Assembly (NCBI RefSeq): GCF_001375595.1
Contig: NZ_CVJQ01000001.1
Location: forward strand, 2,135,001-2,199,000
Origin: Phenylobacterium immobile (ATCC 35973)
GTDB lineage: Bacteria > Pseudomonadota > Alphaproteobacteria > Caulobacterales > Caulobacteraceae
Direction: 5' to 3'
Length of the DNA stretch: 64,000 nt
Shown: positions 1 to 9,355 of the stretch, one piece after another
Layout of the letters: each line of letters begins with the position of its first letter
Numbering within the stretch: the stretch's first letter is position 1
The notes under the pieces: generated by a model
What the model was told of the DNA's origin: nothing
Seen by the model: only the letters and a program-made list of their open reading frames with translations
Database searches by the model: none
Program-made: the position numbers and the translations under genes

Positions 1-249
1 ATCGGCGAAGATCACTTCGGCGCTCATGAAGTCTGAGACAGGCCGCTCCAGGGCCGCCGCCCCCTGTTCGGCGATCGCCCGGCAGATGTCGCGCTCCGAG
101 ACGATGCCGACCACCCGATCAAGCTCTAGAACCACCAGAGCGCCGACGCGGCGCGCGTCGAGCAGGCCGGCCACCGCGGCCACCCGTTCGTCGGGCGTGG
201 TGGTGAAGACCAGGTCGCCCTTGGCGCGGAGAATTTGCGATACCAGCAT
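1..249 (-). CDS. CBS domain protein (partial, 3' end outside window)
   Basis: Reading the minus strand from 249 gives MLVSQILRAKGDLVF and continues open to base 1, so only the first 83 residues are seen. The segment GIVSERDICRAI followed by a second block starting MSAEVIF is the usual end of a first CBS motif and start of the linker to the second. CBS pairs bind adenine nucleotides and regulate attached or partner proteins; the target here is unknown. The start at 249 is chosen because GGAGG lies six bases upstream; an in-frame ATG at 261 overlaps that site and is less likely. Small stand-alone CBS-pair proteins are common in alphaproteobacteria. Confidence 0.8.
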   Translation of the reverse strand, partial: MLVSQILRAKGDLVFTTTPDERVAAVAGLLDARRVGALVVLELDRVVGIVSERDICRAIAEQGAAALERPVSDFMSAEVIFAD

Positions 250-336
250 GTACGCCTCCATCCTAACCCGGCCCTGTCTCAGGCCTTTAGCCGAGCGAAC
301 GCCTTTCCTAGGCAATGCGCAAGCTAGAGCCGCAGT

Positions 337-1062
337 TCAGGCGCGGCCGGCGAGACGAGCGACGGGCGCCAGCAGCAAGACGCCCAGAGCGAACCCTGCG
401 ACGTGAGCCTCCCAGGCGATGGCCGCGCCGCCGGCCCCCGGTACGAAGGCCGATCCCAGAACCGCAACCGCGACATTCACACCGAGCAACACCAGCCCCA
501 TGGTGACGACCGGCCGACTGGTCAGGCGGCCAACCCGACCGTGACCGCCCAGCAAACGGCATGCCGCGCCCATGAGGCCTGATATGGCGCCGGACGCGCC
601 AACCAGCGCCGCGGTGCTGGAAGCGTGCAGCGCGTAGAAGGCAAGGTTCGCCCCCACCCCGCAGACCAGGTAAAATCCGTAGAACCAGAGCCAGCCGCTG
701 AGCCTTGGACCGAAGAACCGCGCCAGAGGCGCCCCGAAGGCCAAGGCGAAGGCAGCATTCATCAGCGCGTGCGCCCAGCCGCCATGAACGAACAGCGCCG
801 TCGCCAAGGTCTCCCAGCGGCCATAGGGCAATCCTGCCGGGAAGAAGGCGAAGAGCCGGAGAATCATGTCGCCTGGAAGCACGCTCTGCAGCGCATAGCC
901 GCCGATGATCAACCCGACCAACACCAGCGCCTGGGGCGGCGCATTGAACACAGGCTCGCGCGGCGGCGGATCCTGCCCGCCCCAATCCGGGCGGCGGCCG
1001 GGGTTGCGACCAGGTTCGCGACCTGGGTCGCGCGAGGTGTCCTGCCAGGCGCTGACGGTCAT
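337..1062 (-). CDS. Rhomboid family intramembrane serine protease
   Basis: A 241-residue polytopic membrane protein. After a proline/arginine-rich cytosolic N-terminus (about residues 1-40) come at least six hydrophobic segments. The rhomboid signature is visible: HGGWAHALMN (about 93-102, oxyanion His and Asn), GASGAISG with catalytic Ser157, and EAHVAGF with catalytic His220. Rhomboids cleave membrane-spanning substrates within the bilayer; the substrate cannot be deduced. It is divergent from the M16 peptidase gene at 1189 across a 126-base gap that must hold both promoters. Confidence 0.9.
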   Translation of the reverse strand: MTVSAWQDTSRDPGREPGRNPGRRPDWGGQDPPPREPVFNAPPQALVLVGLIIGGYALQSVLPGDMILRLFAFFPAGLPYGRWETLATALFVHGGWAHALMNAAFALAFGAPLARFFGPRLSGWLWFYGFYLVCGVGANLAFYALHASSTAALVGASGAISGLMGAACRLLGGHGRVGRLTSRPVVTMGLVLLGVNVAVAVLGSAFVPGAGGAAIAWEAHVAGFALGVLLLAPVARLAGRA

Positions 1063-1188
1063 GCCCCTTACCTAGCGTGGCGCCGGCCCGCGCGCGAGCC
1101 ATCTTCCGGCGCCGTTTCCAGCCTTGTCCTCGCCATGGGCCGCAGCGATGCTTGAGGGTCGAACCGAACAGAAAGCGCACGCTTCTCC

Positions 1189-4149
1189 ATGACATCCTCC
1201 ACGCGCCCTTCCCTGCTGCGGGGCGTCGCCCTTCTGACGATCGCCGTCTTGGCCATGGCGCAAGGGCCTTCCAGCGCCCAGGCCCGGACCGCTCTGCCCA
1301 GCTTCAAGGTCGCCCTTCCGCGGCTCGGGAAGGCCGACAAGGCGCCGGCGGTTAAGGCTCGCCTGGCGCCAGGCCAATGGCCCCAGGCGCTGACCAATCT
1401 GAAGGCCGACCCACTGACGGTTTTCGGAGCCCTGCCCAACGGCATGCGATACGCCATTCGGCGACAGCCGATCCCCGCCGGCCAGGCGGCCATTCGCCTG
1501 AGATTTGACGTCGGCTCCCTGGATGAGACCGACTCCCAGCAGGGCCTCGCCCATTTCCTGGAGCACATGGCCTTCAACGGCTCCTCCGGCGTCGGCGAAA
1601 ACGAGATGATCAAGATCCTCGAGCGCAAGGGGCTGGCGTTCGGGGCTGACACCAACGCGACGACGAATTTCTCAGCCACCACCTATCGGCTCGACCTTCC
1701 GCACACCGACAACGAGACGGTCGACACCGCCCTGATGCTGATGCGCGAGACCGCCGACGCCTTGACCCTCGATCCTGCCGCGATCGATCGTGAGCGGGGG
1801 GTGGTGCTCTCGGAGGAACGCGCCAGCGACACCCCAGGCTTCCGTATCTACAAGGCCCGCCTCGACTTCCTGTTGAAAGGTCAGCGGCCGCCGACGCGCT
1901 ATCCGATCGGCCAGGTCGAGGTGCTGAAGACCGCATCGGCGGGCGAGCTGCGCGCCCTTTACGACGCCTACTATCGGCCTGAACGCGCGGTGCTGATCAT
2001 CGCGGGCGACTTCGACCCTGTCGCCATCGAGGCGAAGATCAAGGCGAAGTTCGCCGACTGGAGGGGCCGCGGCGCGGCGGGCGTCGAGCCGGATCTGGGC
2101 GCTGTGGCCAAGCGCGACCTTGAGGCCCGCCTGGTGGTCGAGGCCGGCGCGCCCCTGTCGCTGCAGATCGCCTGGCTCCGGCCGATGGATCTGCGGGCCG
2201 ACAGCGTCGAGACTCGCCGGGAAGACCTGATCGCCCATCTGGGGCTCGCCGTGCTGAACCGGCGCCTGTCGGCCCTGGCGCGATCGGGCGAGCCGCCGTT
2301 CCTTGGCGCGGGCGCTTTCACGTCAGACCAGCAAGGCGCGGCCGAGATGACCATGCTCACCGTCAACGCCGAGCCAGACCGCTGGCGGGTCGCGCTCGCC
2401 GCCGTCGACCAGGAGCAGCGTCGAATCGTCCGCTACGGCGTGCGCCAGGACGAACTGGATCGCGAAATCGAAGAGTTTCAGGCCGTGCTGAAAGCCGCCG
2501 TCTCTGGCGCGGCGACCCGGCGACCGAGCGACCTGGCCGGTGAAATCCTCGGTTCGCTCGAGGATGATGAGGTGGTCACTGATCCTGCGACGGACCTGGC
2601 GCTCTATGACCAGGTGGTGAAGGGCCTGAAGGCCGAGACCGTGTCGGAGGCCGTGAAGGCGGCGTTCGAAGGGTCAGGGCCTCTGCTGTTCATGGCCTCG
2701 CCACAGGCCGTGCCCGGCGGGGAAGCGGCCGTCCTGGCCGAGTACCAAACCGTGCGCAAGTCCGACGTCGATGCGCCGAAAGCGGCGCAGCAGACCGCCT
2801 GGCCGTACGAAACTTTTGGCGACCCAGGGACTGTCGCCGAGACCCGCGAGGTCGCCGATCTCGACACGGTGTTCGTGCGATTCGCGAACGGTGTACGGCT
2901 GACCATCAAGCCCACCAAGTTCCGTGACGATGAGGTGTTGGTCCGCGTCAACATCGGCGATGGCATCGTCGGCCTGCCCAAGGATCGGTCCAGCCTGAAT
3001 TGGACCGCCGGCGCCTTCACCGAGGGCGGGCTGAAGCAGATCGACAACGAATCCATGGAGCGGGTCTTGGCCTCGAAGGTCTATGGCGTGCGCTTCGGCA
3101 TGGCCGACGACGCCCTGGTCCTGTCCGGCGGCACTCGGCGGGACGACCTGGAGACCCAACTGCAGGTGCTGGCGGCCTTTGTCGTCGAACCGGGCTGGCG
3201 AGCCGAGGCCTTCCAGCGGATCAAGGGCGGCGCGCGGACCATGCACGACCAGTTCGAAGCGACCGATTCCGGCGTCCTGTCGCGCGACCTCGCCGGCCTG
3301 CTGCATTCCGGCGATGGCCGATGGGCGTTCCCCAGCCGCGACGAGATGGCCAAGGTCAGTCTTGCTGACTTGCGCAAGGAGGTGGATCCGCAAATCGCCG
3401 CCGGCCCGATCGAGGTGGTGATCGTCGGCGACATTGGGGTCGAGACGGCCACTGACCTGGTGGCGCGCACCTTCGGCGCCCTGCCTCCCCGCAGGCCTGC
3501 GACGGCGCCGTCGCCCACGCAGTTGGACGTTCGCTTCCCGGCCCCGCCGGCCCAGCCCGTAACATTGGAACACAAGGGCCGCGGCGATCAGGCGATCGGC
3601 CTCGTCGCCTGGCCGACCACCGGCTTCTACGCCAACCCGCAACTGGCGCGGGACACCGCGGTGATGGGCGAGGTTCTGCGTCTGCGTCTGCTGGACGACC
3701 TGCGCGAAGCGCAAGGCGCCACCTATTCGCCGTCGGTGAACTACCAGCATTCCACTGTATGGCCGGCCTGGGGCTACATGTCCGCCAGTGTCGAGGTGCC
3801 GCCGGCCAAGCTTGAGGAATTCTTCGCCGACGTCAGTCGCATCTCCGCCGACCTCCGCGACAAACCCATCACCGCCGACGAACTCGCGCGCGCCAAGACT
3901 CCAAGACTGGATTCCATCGAGAAAGCTCGCGTCACCAATCAGTACTGGTTGGCGGAACTCTCTCGGGCCCAGACAGACCCGCGACGTCTGGACCTGATCC
4001 GCCAGTTCACCTCCGGCACCGAGCGCGTCACCGCGGCTGATGTGCAGAAGGCGGCCCAGACCTACCTCAAGGATGAGCGCGCCTATCGGCTGACGGTGCG
4101 GCCGAAGTCGTCACGCTCTACTCTAGAGCGTGACCGCACGGGGTTTTGA
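1189..4149 (+). CDS. M16 family zinc metallopeptidase, exported
   Basis: A 986-residue protein with an N-terminal signal peptide (hydrophobic stretch about 11-25, cleavage probably near the SSAQA segment). The inverted zinc motif HFLEH (His122, Glu125, His126) with Glu203 as third ligand identifies a pitrilysin/M16 peptidase. Two M16 halves follow; the second half (from about residue 540) lacks an HxxEH motif, as is normal for the non-catalytic domain. It probably degrades peptides in the periplasm or at the outer membrane. Length fits the about 950-residue two-repeat M16 group. The gene ends nine bases before the convergent carbonic anhydrase-like gene. Confidence 0.92.
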   Translation: MTSSTRPSLLRGVALLTIAVLAMAQGPSSAQARTALPSFKVALPRLGKADKAPAVKARLAPGQWPQALTNLKADPLTVFGALPNGMRYAIRRQPIPAGQAAIRLRFDVGSLDETDSQQGLAHFLEHMAFNGSSGVGENEMIKILERKGLAFGADTNATTNFSATTYRLDLPHTDNETVDTALMLMRETADALTLDPAAIDRERGVVLSEERASDTPGFRIYKARLDFLLKGQRPPTRYPIGQVEVLKTASAGELRALYDAYYRPERAVLIIAGDFDPVAIEAKIKAKFADWRGRGAAGVEPDLGAVAKRDLEARLVVEAGAPLSLQIAWLRPMDLRADSVETRREDLIAHLGLAVLNRRLSALARSGEPPFLGAGAFTSDQQGAAEMTMLTVNAEPDRWRVALAAVDQEQRRIVRYGVRQDELDREIEEFQAVLKAAVSGAATRRPSDLAGEILGSLEDDEVVTDPATDLALYDQVVKGLKAETVSEAVKAAFEGSGPLLFMASPQAVPGGEAAVLAEYQTVRKSDVDAPKAAQQTAWPYETFGDPGTVAETREVADLDTVFVRFANGVRLTIKPTKFRDDEVLVRVNIGDGIVGLPKDRSSLNWTAGAFTEGGLKQIDNESMERVLASKVYGVRFGMADDALVLSGGTRRDDLETQLQVLAAFVVEPGWRAEAFQRIKGGARTMHDQFEATDSGVLSRDLAGLLHSGDGRWAFPSRDEMAKVSLADLRKEVDPQIAAGPIEVVIVGDIGVETATDLVARTFGALPPRRPATAPSPTQLDVRFPAPPAQPVTLEHKGRGDQAIGLVAWPTTGFYANPQLARDTAVMGEVLRLRLLDDLREAQGATYSPSVNYQHSTVWPAWGYMSASVEVPPAKLEEFFADVSRISADLRDKPITADELARAKTPRLDSIEKARVTNQYWLAELSRAQTDPRRLDLIRQFTSGTERVTAADVQKAAQTYLKDERAYRLTVRPKSSRSTLERDRTGF

Positions 4150-4157
4150 TAGAACGG

Positions 4158-4685
4158 TCAGATCTCGGCGAACTCAGCCCGGAACCGGCGGCCGTTGGCG
4201 ACATAGCGGTGAGCGGTGGTCCGCAGGCGGGCGATCGCCTCTGGCGCCAGGGTGCGTATCACCCGGCCAGGCGAGCCGACCACGAGACTGCCTTCGGGGA
4301 TCACCTTGTCTTCCGTGACCAACGCGCCGGCGCCGACGAGGCAGCCTTCACCGATCACCGCGCCATTGAGGATCGTCGCCCCCATGCCGATCAGGCTGCC
4401 GGCGCCGATCGTGCAGCCATGCAGCATCGCCCTGTGACCGATGGTTACGTCCTCGGCGATCGTCAGCGGCTTGCCAGGGTCCGTATGCAGGACGGCGTTG
4501 TCCTGCACATTGCTCCCCGCGCCCAGGACGATCGGGTCATTGTCCCCGCGAAGCACCGCGCCGAACCAGACGGTTGCGCCGGCGCCCAGGATCACCCGGC
4601 CGCAGACGATGGCGTTTGGCGCGATCCAGTAATCGTCATCCGCCGGTAACGCGGGCGTCGCATCGCCCAGTCTATAGACAGCCAA
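4158..4685 (-). CDS. Gamma-carbonic anhydrase family protein (left-handed beta helix)
   Basis: Hexapeptide repeats run through the protein, for example VILGAGATVWFGAVLRGD, VTIGHRAMLHGC and SLIGMGATILNGAVIGEG, forming a left-handed parallel beta helix of the gamma-carbonic anhydrase/YrdA type. The metal-binding His set is visible: His in AVLHTD, His in TIGHRA and His in MLHGC. Such proteins bind zinc or iron and may hydrate CO2, although many family members have no proven activity. I place the start at the TTG codon at 4685, giving LAVYRLGD, because GAGG lies six bases upstream; a GTG at 4718 adds 11 residues that do not look conserved. Confidence 0.88.
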   Translation of the reverse strand: MAVYRLGDATPALPADDDYWIAPNAIVCGRVILGAGATVWFGAVLRGDNDPIVLGAGSNVQDNAVLHTDPGKPLTIAEDVTIGHRAMLHGCTIGAGSLIGMGATILNGAVIGEGCLVGAGALVTEDKVIPEGSLVVGSPGRVIRTLAPEAIARLRTTAHRYVANGRRFRAEFAEI

Positions 4686-4932
4686 GACGCACCTCGTTTC
4701 AGACCCGTGACGACCCACTTAAGTCTTTTCAAACCCGGGTAGGATCAAGGTCATCAAACGATTCGGGGCGCCAGGCGGCGATCTTGAGTCGAAGGGGCGA
4801 TGTGCCCGCGCGCTGGACGGGAGTTCGATGGCGCAACGCGAGAGCCTTTGGGCGCCACCGCCCGGATCGGCAGCGGCAAGCGAGCCGCCAGGCCGCGCAC
4901 GGCGCGGTTTTGTCCCACAACAGTTTTCACCC

Positions 4933-4966
4933 AAAGGGCGAGCCAATGCGGCTTCGCCCTTTTTTC
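4933..4966 (+). terminator. Hairpin plus T-run upstream of phoH
   Basis: The arms AAAGGGCGA-GCC and GGC-TTCGCCCTTT (one bulged base) enclose a five-base loop and are followed directly by a run of T. This is a textbook intrinsic terminator, yet it sits 24 bases before the phoH start and nothing coding ends nearby on the plus strand. It therefore ends an untranslated transcript from the 4719-4932 stretch (a small RNA or an attenuated phoH leader). No known RNA family was recognised in that stretch. Confidence 0.75.
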
Positions 4967-4989
4967 TTGCCGTCATGTTGGAGGCTTAG

Positions 4990-5766
4990 ATGACCAGACG
5001 AGCTCTGAAGCGACAGCTGCGCGAAGGCGCGTTCGGTGAGCGCCAGTTCGAGCCCGACGACAAGATCCGCCGCTTCCCGCTGGAACGCCCCTGGACGCCC
5101 ACGGGCCGTGACGGCGGACCAAGCGGCGCCGACCGCGATCAGGGTTACCTGAAGACCATCAAAGCCAAGTCAGAGGGCCAAACCCAGCTGATCGAGGCGA
5201 TAGACCAGAAAAACCTGGTCATGGCCCTGGGTCCGGCAGGCACCGGCAAGACCTATCTGGCCATCGCCAAGGCGGTTGAGGCGCTGGAGGCCGGCAAGGT
5301 CGGCCGCATTGTTCTCTCGCGCCCAGCGGTCGAGGCCGGCGAATCGATCGGCTTCCTGCCCGGCGGGGCCGAGGACAAGCTCGCGCCCTATCTGCGGCCG
5401 CTCTACGACGCGCTGTCGGACCGGCTGTCGATGAAGCGCGTCGCGGCGCTCATGGCCGAGGGCGCCATCGAGATCGCCCCCGTGGGCTTCATGCGCGGAC
5501 GCACCCTGAACAACGCCTTCGTGGTCATCGACGAGGCGCAGAATTGCACCTATGGCCAGCTGAAGATGCTGCTCACGCGCCTGGGCTGGCATTCGACCAT
5601 GGTTGTGACGGGCGACCCGAACCAGTCGGACCTGCTGCCGGAGTTGTCGGGCCTGGCGACGGTCGCCGACAAGTTCGAGGCCCTGAGCAACATCGCCGTC
5701 GTCCGCCTGAGCGACCGAGACATCGTCCGCCACCCCCTTGTGGCTGAAATGCTAGGTGTTCTTTAG
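4990..5766 (+). CDS. PhoH family ATPase
   Basis: A 258-residue PhoH-like P-loop protein. Walker A is GPAGTGKT (81-88) and Walker B is VVIDEAQN (about 178-185), followed by the sensor-type segment VVTGDPNQSDL that is typical of PhoH. PhoH proteins are cytosolic ATPases linked to RNA metabolism and phosphate starvation, with poorly defined substrates. The start is supported by GGAGG five bases upstream of ATG 4990. The N-terminal 60 residues are basic and variable. An intrinsic terminator immediately upstream suggests transcription may be attenuated. Confidence 0.92.
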   Translation: MTRRALKRQLREGAFGERQFEPDDKIRRFPLERPWTPTGRDGGPSGADRDQGYLKTIKAKSEGQTQLIEAIDQKNLVMALGPAGTGKTYLAIAKAVEALEAGKVGRIVLSRPAVEAGESIGFLPGGAEDKLAPYLRPLYDALSDRLSMKRVAALMAEGAIEIAPVGFMRGRTLNNAFVVIDEAQNCTYGQLKMLLTRLGWHSTMVVTGDPNQSDLLPELSGLATVADKFEALSNIAVVRLSDRDIVRHPLVAEMLGVL

Positions 5767-5790
5767 CGCCTCGCATCCGTGACCTACACG

Positions 5791-5825
5791 GCGCTTCCTT
5801 CTCTCCTTGCCGGAGAAGGAAGCGT
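5791..5825. terminator. Bidirectional terminator between phoH and the 5825-6037 gene
   Basis: A perfect 12-bp stem, CGCTTCCTTCTC (5792-5803) with its complement at 5813-5824 and a nine-base loop, lies between two convergent genes and overlaps the edge of the minus-strand stop codon. It can serve both directions. Confidence 0.7.
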
Positions 5826-6037
5826 TATGCGCAAGGGCCCGCCTCGCCGGTGTCGAGGTCGATTCGGAAGCATTGGCGTTCGCCGCTTTCGCAATCCTCG
5901 ACGATGACGGAGACGACCTCCCCGTCGCCGTGATGGTCCTCGGCGAATTGAAGGGCCGCGGCCTCAAAATTCTTTTCATCGACCAAGCGGCTCCGCGTTT
6001 GCGGCGCGTCAGTCTCATGCACGGCGAAGCGGGCCAT
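5825..6037 (-). CDS. Small conserved alphaproteobacterial protein (DUF5961-like)
   Basis: A 70-residue acidic protein beginning MARFAVHETDAP, with the segments NFEAAALQFAED and SVIVEDCESGER. I recognise the pattern of a short conserved hypothetical protein of Caulobacterales (DUF5961-like), with no known function. A good ribosome binding site, GGGAGA six bases before the ATG, and a terminator at its 3' end support it as a real gene. It has no signal peptide or membrane segment, and two cysteines near the C-terminus. It is divergent from the osmC-like gene across 112 bases. Confidence 0.7.
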   Translation of the reverse strand: MARFAVHETDAPQTRSRLVDEKNFEAAALQFAEDHHGDGEVVSVIVEDCESGERQCFRIDLDTGEAGPCA

Positions 6038-6149
6038 CGACGGTCTCCCTTGGGTTGGTCAGCGCGCGAATCACCGGTTTGGTTTCGTCTTGAGACCGAC
6101 ACGATAGGGCGGCTTGATCGCGCTCCCATCCTTCACGAGGAGACGAACT

Positions 6150-6572
6150 ATGATCCGCAAGGCGACAGCTGTCTGGCGCGGCGCCGGCCGCGATGGCGAC
6201 GGCGACCTGACCACCGGCTCAGGGGTCCTATCGAAGACGCCCTATTCCTTCCGCACCCGGTTCGAGACCGAGCCGGGAACGAACCCCGAGGAGCTTATCG
6301 CCGCGGCTCACGCCGGCTGCTTCACCATGGCGCTGGCCTTCCAGCTTCAGGCCGCGGGCCTCGCCGCCGACGAACTCACCACCGAAGCCGCGGTCACCCT
6401 CGAGGCCGAGGGTCAGGGCTTCAAGATCTCGAAGTCGGCGCTGACGCTCACCGCGAAAATCCCCGGCATCGACCAGGCGAAATTCGACGAGCTAAGCAAG
6501 GCTGCGGAAACCGGCTGCCCGGTCTCCAAGGTGTTGAATGCGGAAGTCACGCTGAGCGCCACCCTGATCTAG
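6150..6572 (+). CDS. OsmC family peroxiredoxin-like protein
   Basis: A 140-residue OsmC/Ohr-fold protein. The two redox cysteines are present: Cys57 in AHAGCFTMAL and Cys123 in TGCPVSKVL. The family reduces organic hydroperoxides in the cytosol, and the OsmC branch is often induced by osmotic or general stress. The start at 6150 is preferred over an in-frame ATG at 6114 because AGGAGA lies six bases before it and residues MIRKATAVWRG match the family's usual N-terminus. Its stop overlaps by four bases the 3' end of the convergent cysA gene. Confidence 0.93.
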   Translation: MIRKATAVWRGAGRDGDGDLTTGSGVLSKTPYSFRTRFETEPGTNPEELIAAAHAGCFTMALAFQLQAAGLAADELTTEAAVTLEAEGQGFKISKSALTLTAKIPGIDQAKFDELSKAAETGCPVSKVLNAEVTLSATLI

Positions 6573-7648
6573 GCCGGATAGACGTGCGGGCGGAGGGGAC
6601 GAACCCGCAGGGACATCCCTTCCGCCACGCCCACAGGCATGGTCGGTCCGTGGCCGATCAACGAGACGACTTGGCCACTCAGCAGGCAGTCGACGCGGAC
6701 ATCGGGTCCGCGCCGTGTCACCGACACGACCGAGACGGCGAGGCCTGCGCCGTCCGTTGGCGCAAACTCGATCTCATCGGGCCTGAAGAAGACCTGCACC
6801 TTGCCCTCTGGGGCGCCCGCCGGCGCCGGGACGTCATAGTCGGCCAGGGTGAGCCGGCCCTCGGCGACAACGCCGTCCAGCCCCACCCCTGCCCCCAGGA
6901 AGTCGAAGATAAAAGGGGTCGCCGGGTTTTCGTAAACCTCGTTGGGCCTACCGAGTTGCACCAACTGTCCATCCTTGAGGATCGCCACGCGGTCGGCGAG
7001 GTCGAGCGCCTCTTCCTGATCGTGGGTGACGAAGACCGTGGTGACGCCGGCGCGGTCGTGGATCTCGCGCAGCCAGCGACGTAGGTCGCGGCGCACCTGG
7101 GCGTCGAGGGCGCCGAAGGGCTCATCCAGCAACAGCATGCGCGGCTCGATCGCCAGCGCTCGGGCCAACGCGACCCGCTGGCGTTGGCCGCCGGAGAGCT
7201 GGGAGGGGAAGCGCTCGCCGAGATTGTCCAGCTGGACCAATGACAAAAGGTCCGAGACCCGCGCGCGCACCGCCTCCTTGGACGGCCGCTCCGCCCGTTT
7301 GCGGACGTTCAGGCCAAAGGCGATGTTCTGCGCCACCGTCATGTGTCGGAACAAAGCGTAATGCTGAAACACCATGCCGACCTGGCGCTGGCGAACCGGC
7401 AGGGCGAGGAAGTCCGCGCCCCCGAAACGCACCTCGCCGGCGTCAGGGGTCTCAAGGCCCGCCAAGACGCGCAGCAGAGTCGTCTTCCCGGAGCCCGACG
7501 GTCCAAGCAGCGCCAGGAACTCCTTGTTGCGCGCCTGCAGCGAGACATTGCTCAGCGCCGGGTAGCGCCCGAAGCTTTTGGATATCCCGCGAATCTCCAG
7601 GGCCACGTCCTGGGCGGCGTCAATGTCGGCGGTTTGCACTGAGTTCAC
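6569..7648 (-). CDS. cysA: Sulfate ABC transporter ATP-binding protein CysA
   Basis: A 359-residue ABC ATPase. Walker A GPSGSGKT is at 49-56, the signature [15 protein letters not shown] about 145, and Walker [12 protein letters not shown] just after, with a switch His in [12 protein letters not shown]. The C-terminal 120 residues form the TOBE-like regulatory part found in CysA. It powers uptake of sulfate or thiosulfate through CysT/CysW. The predicted GTG start overlaps cysW by 29 bases, so the true start may be slightly downstream. It is the last gene of the sbp-cysT-cysW-cysA operon. Confidence 0.93.
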   Translation of the reverse strand: MNSVQTADIDAAQDVALEIRGISKSFGRYPALSNVSLQARNKEFLALLGPSGSGKTTLLRVLAGLETPDAGEVRFGGADFLALPVRQRQVGMVFQHYALFRHMTVAQNIAFGLNVRKRAERPSKEAVRARVSDLLSLVQLDNLGERFPSQLSGGQRQRVALARALAIEPRMLLLDEPFGALDAQVRRDLRRWLREIHDRAGVTTVFVTHDQEEALDLADRVAILKDGQLVQLGRPNEVYENPATPFIFDFLGAGVGLDGVVAEGRLTLADYDVPAPAGAPEGKVQVFFRPDEIEFAPTDGAGLAVSVVSVTRRGPDVRVDCLLSGQVVSLIGHGPTMPVGVAEGMSLRVRPLRPHVYPA

Positions 7649-8462
7649 CGGAGTGTCGCCATTCGAGAGCGGTCTTCAAGACGAGGGTGACGAGGCCGAG
7701 GCCCGTCAGGAGGGAGGCGGCCGCGAAGGCGCCGACGAAATCATAGTCATTGTAGAGCACCTCGACGTGCAGCGGCAGCGTCGTGGTTTGGCCGCGGATG
7801 TGGCCGGAGACCACCGAGACCGCGCCGAATTCGCCCATGGCCCGCGCATTGCACAGCAGCACGCCATAGAGCAGCGCCCAACGGATATTGGGCAGGGTGA
7901 TCTTCCAGAAGGTCGTGAAGCCGCTGGCGCCCAGGGTGAGCGCCGCAGCCTCCTCATCCGCCCCCTGGTCCTGCATCAGCGGGATCAGTTCGCGCGCCAC
8001 GAAGGGCAAGGTCACCAGGATGGTCGCCAGGACCAGGCCCGTGGTGGCGAAGATGATCTTGACGTCGTGCTCGATCAGCCAGGCGCCGAACCAGCCATGC
8101 GCGCCGAACAGCAGCACCCAGACCAGGCCTGAGATCACGGGCGAGATCGAGAACGGCAAGTCGATGATTGTGAGCAGCAGCGTCTTGCCGCGAAACTCGA
8201 ACTTGGTGACCACCCACGCCGAGGCCACGCCGAAGACCGCATTCAGTGGCACGGAAATCGCCGCCACCAGCAGGGTGAGCTTCACGGCGTGCTGGGCGTC
8301 GGGTTCGGAGAGCGCGCGGGCGAAGGCGGCGAAACCTTCCTTGAAGGCCTGCTGGAAGACCATGAATAACGGTGCGCCCACGAGCGCGCCCATGATGAGC
8401 ACCGAGGCCAGCACCATCAGCGGCGCGATGCCCGGCAAGCGGATCGAGCTGGCCCGGCTCAT
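7620..8462 (-). CDS. cysW: Sulfate ABC transporter permease CysW
   Basis: A 280-residue inner-membrane permease with six hydrophobic segments. The binding-protein-dependent permease (EAA) loop reads [22 protein letters not shown] (about 180-200) and contacts the ATPase. [15 protein letters not shown] downstream is typical of CysW. Its ATG overlaps the cysT stop by four bases (ATGA), indicating translational coupling. Its partner permease is CysT and the energising subunit is CysA. Confidence 0.93.
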   Translation of the reverse strand: MSRASSIRLPGIAPLMVLASVLIMGALVGAPLFMVFQQAFKEGFAAFARALSEPDAQHAVKLTLLVAAISVPLNAVFGVASAWVVTKFEFRGKTLLLTIIDLPFSISPVISGLVWVLLFGAHGWFGAWLIEHDVKIIFATTGLVLATILVTLPFVARELIPLMQDQGADEEAAALTLGASGFTTFWKITLPNIRWALLYGVLLCNARAMGEFGAVSVVSGHIRGQTTTLPLHVEVLYNDYDFVGAFAAASLLTGLGLVTLVLKTALEWRHSGELSANRRH

Positions 8463-9355
8463 CGGCGGCCTCGCCGCGCGATCAGCATCTGGGCGATGTT
8501 GAAGGCGACCAGGGCGCCGAAGGAGATCACCAGCATGGCGACGCCGACGGCCGCAGCGCCGGCGTAGTCATATTCCTCAAGCTTGATGACGATGAGCAGC
8601 GGCGCGATCTCGGTCTTGAACGGCATGTTGCCGGCGATGAACACCACCGAGCCGTACTCGCCGACGGCGCGGGCGAAGGCCAGGCTGACGCCGCTCAGCA
8701 GCGCCGGTGCGACGGTGGGGAAGATCACCAAGGCGGCGCGCTGCAGGTCGGTTGCGCCCAAGGTTTGAGCGGCCTCTTCAACCTCGCGGTCAATCTCCTG
8801 CAGCACCGGTTGAATGGCGCGCACCACGAAGGGCAGGCCGATGAAGACAAGCGCGATGAAGATGCCGAGCGGCGAATAGGCGGTCTTGACGCCGATCTTG
8901 GCGAAGACCGCGCCCACCGGCCCGTTCGGCGCATAGATGGCGGTGAGCGCAATGCCCGCCACCGCCGTCGGCAGGGCGAAGGGCAGGTCGACCAGGGCGT
9001 CGAGGAGCCGCCGGCCGGGAAATTCATAACGCGTCAGCGTCCACGCGATCAGCAGGCCCAGCGGCGCATTGGTCAGGGCCGCGAGGAGCGAAAGGCCGAA
9101 GCTCAGACGAAGCGCCGTCGCCACCCGCTGCTCGGAGAGTGTCCGGACAAGACCCTCGAGCCCAAGCTCCCACGGCCGCAAGACCAAGGCTGCCAGGGGG
9201 ATGATGACGATCAAGCATAGATAGAAAAGCGTGATCCCCAGGCTGAGTCTGAAGCCCGGCAGGATGGACGGCTCGCGAAAGCGTGGAAGCCGCCTCTGGG
9301 GCGGCTCCGGCAACAGCAGTTCGCGGGAGAGACTTTCGAAGCGGCTGTCGGTCAT
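8459..9355 (-). CDS. cysT: Sulfate ABC transporter permease CysT
   Basis: A 298-residue permease. After about 30 cytosolic residues come six transmembrane segments. The EAA loop [21 protein letters not shown] (about 193-213) and the segment [17 protein letters not shown] are characteristic of CysT/CysU. It forms the membrane channel with CysW. The start overlaps the sbp stop by four bases and its stop overlaps cysW by four, so the operon is tightly coupled. Confidence 0.93.
   Translation of the reverse strand: MTDSRFESLSRELLLPEPPQRRLPRFREPSILPGFRLSLGITLFYLCLIVIIPLAALVLRPWELGLEGLVRTLSEQRVATALRLSFGLSLLAALTNAPLGLLIAWTLTRYEFPGRRLLDALVDLPFALPTAVAGIALTAIYAPNGPVGAVFAKIGVKTAYSPLGIFIALVFIGLPFVVRAIQPVLQEIDREVEEAAQTLGATDLQRAALVIFPTVAPALLSGVSLAFARAVGEYGSVVFIAGNMPFKTEIAPLLIVIKLEEYDYAGAAAVGVAMLVISFGALVAFNIAQMLIARRGRR

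Noticed and set aside
5807..7084. A 425-residue plus-strand frame across the osmC-like gene and cysA
   Set aside because: It is out of frame with OsmC and antisense to cysA, with Arg/His-rich shadow composition.
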